Origin: Fibrobacter succinogenes | GTDB lineage: Bacteria > Fibrobacterota > Fibrobacteria > Fibrobacterales > Fibrobacteraceae | DNA length: 48,233 nt | Assembly (NCBI GenBank): GCA_902768325.1 | Contig: CACXKY010000003.1 | Span: 1-48,233, forward strand | Reading direction: 5' to 3' | In this document: positions 9,301-15,192 of the stretch, piece by piece | Layout: each line of letters begins with the position of its first letter | Numbering within the stretch: position 1 is the first letter of the stretch | The notes under the pieces: generated by a model | Database searches by the model: none | Told to the model about the DNA's origin: nothing | What the model saw: only the letters and a program-made list of their open reading frames with translations | Position numbers and translations under genes: made by a program

Positions 9301-9758
9301 CTGAAATCTATGCGCTGCACCGTCAAAACCTTTCGGCGTTCCGCCTGCGTGACGCCTCTACGGATGCGGCAGAATCTCCGGCGGCCTGGACTCTCCCGGC
9401 GGGCGGTAACGAACGTACGGGATACTTCGACGCGTCCGGACTCGGAGAAGTTTCTGCGGCGGGTGCGAAGGACGAAATCACGGAATTCTTCATGTACCCG
9501 AACCCGATTCGTGGCGGTGACGCGAAGGCCCGTTTCGAAATCGGAGCGGCGGCGAAGAGCGCGACGCTTGAATTGTACGATATTACCGGACTTTGCGTCT
9601 TCAAGACGAAAATGAGCGATGTCAAGCGTGGCCGTAACCAGTTCGAGCACCTCGACTTGAAAAAGCTCGGCAGTGATGTCTATACGGCGCGTCTCAACGT
9701 GAAATTTGAAAGCGGGAAGACGAAGCAGAAACTTTACCGCGTGGGAGTGATCCGCTAA
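6381..9758 (+). CDS. Large secreted M6-metallopeptidase-like protein with degenerate zinc motif
   Basis: The 1125-residue protein has a cleavable signal peptide (residues 1-23, ending VFAVD). The N-terminal third resembles immune-inhibitor-A (M6) peptidases: YWEKHLQYADAYYRAASGGKL (family motif for the propeptide/catalytic entry), VIVHAGA-like YMIVHAGASRLVDGG, and a segment where M6 enzymes have HEFGHxLGLPDLYD. Here that segment reads NQIGRELGLPNTYD (residues 272-285), so both zinc His and the catalytic Glu of HEXXH are replaced. The context after it (GYFDAMDFAGYN) is kept. The middle (about 600-1000) has beta-propeller/VCBS-like repeats with calcium-loop phrases such as DLDRDGVNEV, DVNGDGYPDV and DVNKDDVPEI. 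The C-terminus (about 1040-1125, FFMYPNPIRGG and then DITGLCVF) is a T9SS-type-A-like sorting domain. It is probably a surface binding or structural protein. Confidence 0.85.
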   Translation: MKRFKTVLVLLAFFVAFVSPVFAVDTLEVFILRVQFAEEKTDNSLTTGKGTFGTVPDKNYGLDPTKQSGKVPYWEKHLQYADAYYRAASGGKLAIKATVFPIYSLKKHIIDYNRTSKLEGEKTAEFDEARSRDYLTFVYDAVVAAAVADTSKASPFRIPLSKNPNVKRAYMIVHAGASRLVDGGGMGPDNADTPGDFMDIYVSRDAWEYLRPDSAKSDFVKPAFGLNDKKDSVVNGLIIKGSVLDTLRSIMVVSETASQDGLNWGVNGIVVNQIGRELGLPNTYDVVKGISRLGYFDAMDFAGYNAGNGFLPSLPAAWERAYMGWSNVREVRPVAGKPVTVDITAAGTGKGTEIVKVPLSASEYLLIENRQRSWNKDGKVRFVLGTTDEDADTTVRTVVVDSLSKVFEDSTCNEKGKCTVNKKKAKGLIVGMDSYDAGLPASGIAVWRVNEWYLRETLEYGIANFWGGDTLRDHQFGIAMIEADGILSIGKTFKNALGQDTYDYGSGTDLLPHLRKPSKDSKQKFDTLKTINAVGYANTMTTQGGYTGIKITVNVPKNARKEKTANAFLGDSVVNFAAPVISVTISIDNGSIEGSKFPRNVGLASAVRGAVFVDHPEKDGEKLLVVAAMDGTLQVFDALGDTLFVADTTVVQKRLSQKDTAAEVPLYRVGASYGPLVGLASDGKDVYSLHRKKLVKTSFAGGLPVQQDYDIESATAGPVIVGDEIRFATKKGVNVFKKGDGKIKLVEEREGVTDLVFCGSSDGKDVFAYVTDKGVAYAGEREIKLNGKAGESYRLACTDLDRDGVNEVIAVGSRGTTVATSLLEGKKGLNWTKVYKRGAAGTSGLKDETSGIALGDVNGDGYPDVVFLGDNLVYALDRSGLPLAGFPVKISRGTPIYGFFSDPVLVDVNKDDVPEILVPSSDGLVYAYTGKGKAVTSQFPLAAGSFEYLDSTQVIQPMSIFVADAVPGKKSAGPEIYALHRQNLSAFRLRDASTDAAESPAAWTLPAGGNERTGYFDASGLGEVSAAGAKDEITEFFMYPNPIRGGDAKARFEIGAAAKSATLELYDITGLCVFKTKMSDVKRGRNQFEHLDLKKLGSDVYTARLNVKFESGKTKQKLYRVGVIR

Positions 9759-10708
9759 TGAAATCCTTAGGCATGAACCGTTCTCTGTACGTAAGAGCGC
9801 TGCTCTTGATGGCGTTCCTTTTTGCCGGGATGGGCTTGTGCGCCTGTACGGCAAGCGGTGATGCGGAGGAAATCTCTCCGGTGGCGCCGAACTCGGCCGC
9901 GGGCGGCAAGGACGGAAAGTCAAGTGCCGGCGGAAAATCAAGCGGCAAGGAGGTTCCGGGTAGCTCTAGCAGTAGTCAGGGCGAATGGGATGCGGTAGAC
10001 AGTGCCATTGCGGGAATCGTTTTTTATGAGGTCGTGCCGATGACCATCAAGAAGGGTGGCGCCTCGTATTCCGTAGCAGCCTTCAAGGTGTCGCAGACAG
10101 AGGTAACCCAGGAACTTTATGAAAAAGTAATGGGAAAGTTGCCCGAGCAGAGTAATGAAGGCTATGATTACCCGGTGGAAAACGTCAATTGGTTCCAGGC
10201 GGCACTCTTTTGCAACGAAGTTTCCAAGAGGGCGGGCTTCGATACGGCCTATATTTACACCTCTGTAGGCAGTGAGGACGTCCTTAAAGGGATTAAAATA
10301 GATTATTCTGTGGCTTCGATGAGGCTCCCGACCGAAATGGAGTGGGAAATTGCCGCACATGGCGGGACGACTTCCACTTATTATTGGGGGACGGCCGAAG
10401 CTTCCAAATACGCTTATTACGGACAAAGTAAAGGTCCGGCCAGGGTGGCGCAGTTTGTTCCGAATGACTATCACCTCTACGATATGGCAGGCAATGTTGC
10501 CGAATGGGTCAATGACTGGTATTCGAGCTATGCGTCTTCGTCCATGTCGAATCCGGTCGGCCCGGAATCCGGGAGTTATCGCGTGATTCGCGGTGGTGGC
10601 TGGAGCAGTGTCGTGAAGGATATCGCTCCGGATGCCCGGGATAAGAAGGAACCGCGGTACAAGTCCGCTGCGGTAGGTTTCCGTATCGTCTATTCCGAAG
10701 GTTTCTAG
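9758..10708 (+). CDS. SUMF1/formylglycine-enzyme-fold lipoprotein
   Basis: The ATG overlaps the stop of the preceding gene (TAATG). The 316-residue product has a lipoprotein signal with Cys in GLCAC (residues 27-31) and a Gly/Ser/Lys linker up to about residue 75. A SUMF1-type domain follows: FKVSQTEVTQELYEKVMG, NVNWFQAALFCNEVSKRAG, RLPTEMEWEIAAHGG, YDMAGNVAEWVNDWY, RGGGWSS and AVGFRIV. The catalytic cysteines of true formylglycine-generating enzymes are not present near RGGGWSS, so sulfatase activation is unlikely. Related lipoproteins (GldJ/GldK-like) are structural parts of the gliding/T9SS machinery in Bacteroidetes; whether that applies here is inference. It is cotranslated with the M6-like surface protein. 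Confidence 0.85.
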   Translation: MKSLGMNRSLYVRALLLMAFLFAGMGLCACTASGDAEEISPVAPNSAAGGKDGKSSAGGKSSGKEVPGSSSSSQGEWDAVDSAIAGIVFYEVVPMTIKKGGASYSVAAFKVSQTEVTQELYEKVMGKLPEQSNEGYDYPVENVNWFQAALFCNEVSKRAGFDTAYIYTSVGSEDVLKGIKIDYSVASMRLPTEMEWEIAAHGGTTSTYYWGTAEASKYAYYGQSKGPARVAQFVPNDYHLYDMAGNVAEWVNDWYSSYASSSMSNPVGPESGSYRVIRGGGWSSVVKDIAPDARDKKEPRYKSAAVGFRIVYSEGF

Positions 10709-10724
10709 GCGATCTTCTCTCCGC

Positions 10725-10740
10725 AAGCCCTTCGGGTTTT
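10725..10740 (+). terminator. Rho-independent terminator after the SUMF1-like gene
   Basis: AAGCCC, loop TTC and GGGTTTT form a short stem with a T-run, 16 bp after the stop at 10708 and just before the promoter box of the next gene. Confidence 0.55.
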
Positions 10741-10742
10741 AG

Positions 10743-10750
10743 TAAATTTG
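10743..10750 (+). promoter_or_regulatory. TAnnTTTG box (TAAATTTG) 4 nt before a start codon
   Basis: TAAATTTG matches the consensus exactly and ends 4 bases before the ATG at 10755. A transcript starting about 5 nt after the box would begin at or very near the A of the ATG, that is, leaderless. Confidence 0.55.
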
Positions 10751-10754
10751 TGGC

Positions 10755-11219
10755 ATGAAGAAGCTGTTTTTGATTGCAGTGTCGTGCTGCGTTTTTTTTG
10801 TAGGTTGTTCCAAAGAAGAACCTGCTGAACTCCCGGCGCTCAAGCCGGTTGAATTGCCGAAGAATACGGAAGGTTTTTATTCCGGCCGCCTGCCGTGCGA
10901 AGAGTGCAAGGCCCGTATGGTGCGCCTGGAACTTGCCGAAGATAGTTCCGCTGTTTTGGTCCAGACGGTCGTGACAGATTCCATGAAGGTTGATACCCTG
11001 AAGGGGACTTATTCCGTTGAGGGAGGAATTGTTTCTATTGCGCTTTCCGAAGGAACGGGGATGAAGTTCTTGAGGGATTCGCTTGGCAACATGGCCCTGT
11101 TGACTGGCGCCGGAACGGTATACGAAGATGCTGACGGAGTCAAGGCGGAACTCGTCCGCATTTTGAAACCGCTGACAAAGAAAGCTCAGCCGAAGGCTGA
11201 TTCCACCGAGGGTAAGTAA
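10755..11219 (+). CDS. NlpE-like lipoprotein
   Basis: This 154-residue protein has a lipoprotein signal with lipobox VGCS (Cys near residue 18). The mature domain begins GFYSGRLPCEECKARMVRLEL. The CxxC pair in a LPCxxC context and the following strands match the N-terminal domain of NlpE, an outer-membrane lipoprotein that reports surface contact and lipoprotein-sorting stress in Enterobacteria. The C-terminal 15 residues are Lys-rich. Its stop overlaps the start of the LytTR response regulator (TAATG at 11217-11221), so the two are translationally coupled. This suggests, as inference, a sensor-regulator relation comparable to NlpE-Cpx but with a different regulator type. Confidence 0.75.
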   Translation: MKKLFLIAVSCCVFFVGCSKEEPAELPALKPVELPKNTEGFYSGRLPCEECKARMVRLELAEDSSAVLVQTVVTDSMKVDTLKGTYSVEGGIVSIALSEGTGMKFLRDSLGNMALLTGAGTVYEDADGVKAELVRILKPLTKKAQPKADSTEGK

Positions 11220-11989
11220 TGCCCTGTAAGGTCCTGGTTGTAGACGATGAGCCGCTGGCCCGCATGCGCCTGAAGACGCTGTTGGAACCCTATGCTTCTG
11301 AATTCGAAGTCGTGGGTGAAGCCGGTTCCGGTGCGCAGACGATCGAGAAGATTCAGGAACTGGATCCGGACGTCGTTTTCTTGGATATTCAGATGCCGGA
11401 CATGGACGCTTTCGAAGTCTTGAAAAACGTCGGCGAAGACGATATGCCGCTGATCGTGTTCACGACGGCGTACGAAAACTTTGCCCTCCGCGCCTTCGAA
11501 GAAAATACGGTTGACTACTTGCTGAAACCGGTTGATCCGGAACGCTTGGAAGGGACTATCGAAAAACTCCGCCGCAATGTGTCGAACCGTTCAGCACAGC
11601 AGCAGATGCCCGCGGACTTCACGTGGGAAAAGTTCCGCGATATGGTCAATGCGCGCGGTTCGTACTTGCAGCGCATCCAGGTGAAAATCGGTGACCGCAT
11701 CTTGTTGGTGAATGTCGATGAAATCATCCGCTTCCAGAGCGAAGACAAGTACACGACAATCTACACGCCGACAGGCCAGTTCGTCATCGACACCCCGCTA
11801 GTCGACCTCGAGAAAAAACTGGACCCGAGCATGTTCGTGCGCATACACAGGGCCCACCTCGTGGCTATTGACTACATCGCCGAAATACGCAAGTCCGACA
11901 TGAGCCGCCTGGTGGTGGTGCTGCGCGACAAGAATCGCACGCAGCTGTTGGTGAGCAGGAATTTTGTGAAGACGGTTCGCAGCCTCTAG
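11219..11989 (+). CDS. LytTR-family response regulator
   Basis: The 256-residue protein has an N-terminal receiver domain (acidic pair D9-D10, phospho-acceptor D56 in VVFLDIQMP, T82/T83 and K103 in LLKPVD). A C-terminal LytTR DNA-binding domain follows (about 150-256), with YLQRIQVKIGDRILLVNVDEI, FQSEDKYTTIYT and RIHRAHLVAIDYI. Such regulators of the LytR/AlgR type are usually paired with LytS-like histidine kinases; none is adjacent here. It overlaps the NlpE-like gene by one base and ends 13 bp before lepB, so it may be part of a longer operon that includes the export peptidase. Target genes are unknown. Confidence 0.94.
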   Translation: MPCKVLVVDDEPLARMRLKTLLEPYASEFEVVGEAGSGAQTIEKIQELDPDVVFLDIQMPDMDAFEVLKNVGEDDMPLIVFTTAYENFALRAFEENTVDYLLKPVDPERLEGTIEKLRRNVSNRSAQQQMPADFTWEKFRDMVNARGSYLQRIQVKIGDRILLVNVDEIIRFQSEDKYTTIYTPTGQFVIDTPLVDLEKKLDPSMFVRIHRAHLVAIDYIAEIRKSDMSRLVVVLRDKNRTQLLVSRNFVKTVRSL

Positions 11990-12002
11990 TATATGGATTT
12001 TT

Positions 12003-13388
12003 ATGGAACAGCCTCAGAAGAAATTTGATGTCAAGAAATTCTTGAGTACCTTTACGCGGGAAATCATCGTCCCCATTGCTTTGGCACTGGTCGTTATCCA
12101 GTATGTCATCCAGGCGTTCCAGATTCCGAGCGGCTCCATGGAAGATTCCCTGCATACGGGAGATTTCTTGCTTGGCCTCAAGTTCACTTACGGTTCGCCG
12201 ATTCCTTTCACTAACCAGAAGTTCCCCGGCTATGCGGAACCCAAGCCGGGCGATGTCGTTATCTTTAGGTACCCGGGAGAGCCGGAGTATCCGGACAACA
12301 ATCCGGCCCGCTATACGCATTTGTTCAATGCGCTCATGTTCGGGAATGTCTATTGGGACCACGAGCCCGAAGAAGGCCAGCCGCACTTGGTGCACTACCC
12401 GGATGGTCCGAAGGATTACATCAAGCGTTGTATCGCTGTAAGCGGTGATACGGTTGCGGTTCACGAAGGCAAGCTCTACGTCAACGGTGTTCGTCAAGAC
12501 ACAATCCCAGGTCGCGGCAAGTGGACGGCTTCGGTCCGGACTCCGTCTCCGCGCGATGAGCTAGAGCCGTTCGTCATTCCGTCCGTTGGCGACACGCTGT
12601 TCGTGGATTCGCTTTCGCTTTCCCGCCTGTGGTGGCTGCGCTCTATTGTGGCGCAAGAAAATCCCGATTCCCATGTGGAACTCAGCCTGAACCTCTTGCG
12701 CGACGGCCGTGAAGACAACGGCTATGACTTTGCCGACTTCCGCATGCCGGTCGAAAACGATCGCGGTATGGCGCTCAACGCCCTCTTCACGAGGAACCGC
12801 ATGGTGCTGCAGGCCCCGCTGACGCAGGGCGATACCATTTCGGGCGCAATGAATTTCGGCTACTTCAAACAGCTCGCGGCCATCGGTTTCTTGCCGATGT
12901 TCGACCCGCACGAAAAGGGCGGCTGGAACCGCAAGGTGAGCTACGTCAGCTTTGAGGCGTCCCTCCTGCAAGACTTGGAAGGCAATGTCGCCCGCCTGAA
13001 CGCTGCCGCCGCAGAGAAAGCGGTAGCGGATAGTGCTGCGGACAGTACGGTCGTGGACAGCAGTTCCGTGGACAGCAGTGCTGCCGCCGAAACACTTCCG
13101 ACTTTTGAAATCCGCCGTGCGCTGTTGCTCGACGGCAAGCCGATGGACTATTACGTCATCAAGACTCCGCAGTTCTTCATGATGGGCGATAACCGCGACA
13201 ATTCTGCCGACAGCCGCTATTGGGGAACCGTGACGCTCCGCAATATCCGCGCCAAGGCTTTCGTCATTTACTTCTCTTTCGAAAACGACGACCAGGAGTT
13301 TTCGCTGGGCAATCCGTTCACCTGGTGGCGCATTCCCTTCAGGATCCGCTGGTCCCGCATTGGCAAAATTATTTCTCTGATTGATTGA
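12003..13388 (+). CDS. lepB: Signal peptidase I with large insertion
   Basis: Signal peptidase I removes signal peptides at the inner membrane. The protein has one N-terminal transmembrane helix (about 20-38), the catalytic Ser45 in IPSGSMEDSL, the general-base Lys141 in DYIKRCIAVSGD, and the conserved block MMGDNRDNSADSRYWGTV near residue 395. At 461 residues it is much longer than typical enzymes. About 220 residues lie between the Lys motif and the GDNRDNS block, including a low-complexity Ala/Asp/Ser stretch encoded at 13021-13090. The ATG at 12003 was chosen because it gives a short cytoplasmic N-terminus before the helix. It ends in TGATG overlapping the next gene. Confidence 0.95.
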   Translation: MEQPQKKFDVKKFLSTFTREIIVPIALALVVIQYVIQAFQIPSGSMEDSLHTGDFLLGLKFTYGSPIPFTNQKFPGYAEPKPGDVVIFRYPGEPEYPDNNPARYTHLFNALMFGNVYWDHEPEEGQPHLVHYPDGPKDYIKRCIAVSGDTVAVHEGKLYVNGVRQDTIPGRGKWTASVRTPSPRDELEPFVIPSVGDTLFVDSLSLSRLWWLRSIVAQENPDSHVELSLNLLRDGREDNGYDFADFRMPVENDRGMALNALFTRNRMVLQAPLTQGDTISGAMNFGYFKQLAAIGFLPMFDPHEKGGWNRKVSYVSFEASLLQDLEGNVARLNAAAAEKAVADSAADSTVVDSSSVDSSAAAETLPTFEIRRALLLDGKPMDYYVIKTPQFFMMGDNRDNSADSRYWGTVTLRNIRAKAFVIYFSFENDDQEFSLGNPFTWWRIPFRIRWSRIGKIISLID

Positions 13389-15172
13389 TGATGTTCCGTA
13401 AGTCTGCATACGCTTTTGCCCTAGGCCTGCTCTGTTGTGCGGGGTTTTTTGCGTGTGCGACCCAGGTGGCTCCGGGCGGTGGCCCCGAAGACAAGTTGCC
13501 GCCTCGTGTGGCGGCGGTCTACCCGGCGCCCATGACGACGAACCATCCGAACGAACTGTACGTGAAGCTGGAATTCGATGAATGGATTAATGCGAGCATC
13601 CCGCGCAGTGCGGTATCCATTTCTCCGCCGATCGAAAAGAAGATGAAGTTCGAAGTGAGCGGCAAGACGCTCGAACTCACGTCGCGTGCCGTGCTCGATG
13701 AAAATACGACGTACACGATTACGTTTGCGGGCGGTATCAAGGACCTCCACGGCAACGCCCTGGCGACGCCCTTTACCGTAGTCTTCTCGACGGGTTCCGA
13801 AATCGATTCGCTGACCCTGGAAGGCCGCATCCTCGTCAACGATACGCTTATCCGCAAGTCGCTGTTCCCGAGCGTGGGCCTCTTCTTGATGGGCCCGGAA
13901 CGCGAACAGCGCAAGTACCTCGAGAAGTACCGCGACTCCGTGACGCACGCTTTGGATTCCGTGCCGATGTTGGCGAAGGAACCGCCGCTGTTCATCACGC
14001 GCGCTGACAGCGTGGGTAATTTCAGGTTGACGGGACTCAAGCCGGGCCGTTACCGCGTCGTCGGTTTTGTCGACGCGAACGGAAACCAGCGCCTGGAACC
14101 GACGGTGGAATTGGCGGGCGTGTGGACGCGAGACCTCGTGCTCGATTCTACGACGAAGGATACCATCTGGATTCCGCTGGCAGACCACGATACGAGCCGC
14201 CTGGAACTGGAATCGGTCTCGCAGCCCTTTGCGAACGTGCTGGAAGCGTCTTTCACGCGTCGCGTCTATTTCGATTCTGCCTTTGCCGATACGAACAACT
14301 GCAGCCTCACTTCGCCGGAAGGCAAGGTGCTGCACCCGAGGTATGTGTACCTCGGTGCGTCTACCAACAAGCCGCAGTTCTATTTTAGCCCGGCGCCCAA
14401 GAAAGAAACGCTCTACAAGTTCGCTTGCAAGAACGCGAAGGATTCGCTTTTCAGGCCGCTCGATACCCTCAGGAACGAAGCGGAACTGGAATGGGTGGAA
14501 ATCAAGTCCGACACGCTCGACCCGAGCATCAAGCGCACGACGGTTGAATCCCGCATGACCTTCGCCTTCCCGCTCGATACGGTGGTCATCGCTTACGACA
14601 AGCCTATCCCCGATTCCGTGAAGGAATCCTTCCACGTAGTGATCAACAAGGATACGTCGCAGGTGCCGGTGGCCCGCAAGGACCCCGTCCGACTCGTCTT
14701 GCAGAACAAGGACCCTTGGCCGACAGATGCGAAGGTGAAGGTCTTGATGGGGTATATGGATACGACGCTCGCCCGTGCCGACAGCAACGGCGTGCGCGAT
14801 ACGGTGATAGAGTTGAAGTACAAGCAGTTGCTTACGTTTGAAACAGTGCCGAAGTTGAAATTGGCTAGCCTGAAGGGCAAGATTCCGGGAGCCGGTGCGG
14901 GGGCGTATGTGCGCCTGAAGTCGGTAGAACGGACGAGCTATTTCTACGCGGCGTGCGGAAGCGACGGAAGTTTTTCGTTCGAAGACTTAGTAGAAGGAAA
15001 CTACTTTGTCGATTACTACTATCCCGAAAAGGGACGGCAAGACCCCGACGCGGGAAGCCTAGTCCCGTTCCGTTTCGGTTCCGCGTGGCGTTCTCCCAAC
15101 GACACGGTGAAGATTGCGAACGGCGCGAACGAACTTGAAAAACTTGTACCCAATTTGCCGGCTTTAAAATAA
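13388..15172 (+). CDS. Ig-like (Big_5) domain lipoprotein
   Basis: The start overlaps the lepB stop (TGATG); a second ATG three bases later is equally possible. The product (about 594 residues) has a lipoprotein signal with lipobox FFAC (Cys near residue 23), then APGGGPEDKLPPRV, a hallmark of a lipoprotein family common in the Bacteroidetes/Fibrobacterota group. A Big_5-type Ig-like domain follows (about 35-140) with YTITFAGGIKDLHGNAL. Later regions are beta-rich and include carboxypeptidase-regulatory-like turns (NFRLTGLKPGRYRVVGFVDANGN near residues 215-240 and DGSFSFEDLVEGNYFVDYYYP near the C-terminus). It likely sits on the outer membrane. Function is unknown. Confidence 0.85.
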   Translation: MMFRKSAYAFALGLLCCAGFFACATQVAPGGGPEDKLPPRVAAVYPAPMTTNHPNELYVKLEFDEWINASIPRSAVSISPPIEKKMKFEVSGKTLELTSRAVLDENTTYTITFAGGIKDLHGNALATPFTVVFSTGSEIDSLTLEGRILVNDTLIRKSLFPSVGLFLMGPEREQRKYLEKYRDSVTHALDSVPMLAKEPPLFITRADSVGNFRLTGLKPGRYRVVGFVDANGNQRLEPTVELAGVWTRDLVLDSTTKDTIWIPLADHDTSRLELESVSQPFANVLEASFTRRVYFDSAFADTNNCSLTSPEGKVLHPRYVYLGASTNKPQFYFSPAPKKETLYKFACKNAKDSLFRPLDTLRNEAELEWVEIKSDTLDPSIKRTTVESRMTFAFPLDTVVIAYDKPIPDSVKESFHVVINKDTSQVPVARKDPVRLVLQNKDPWPTDAKVKVLMGYMDTTLARADSNGVRDTVIELKYKQLLTFETVPKLKLASLKGKIPGAGAGAYVRLKSVERTSYFYAACGSDGSFSFEDLVEGNYFVDYYYPEKGRQDPDAGSLVPFRFGSAWRSPNDTVKIANGANELEKLVPNLPALK

Positions 15173-15192
15173 TAGGAATGAGAGGTGTTAGT

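Noticed and set aside
6693-9941. 1082-residue open frame on the minus strand
   Set aside because: It lies wholly opposite the M6-like gene, has Arg/His-rich composition typical of antisense frames in GC-rich coding DNA, and lacks any recognisable domain.
9758-10708. True formylglycine-generating enzyme
   Set aside because: The fold is right but no catalytic Cys pair is visible near the C-terminal RGGGW block, and it is a lipoprotein.
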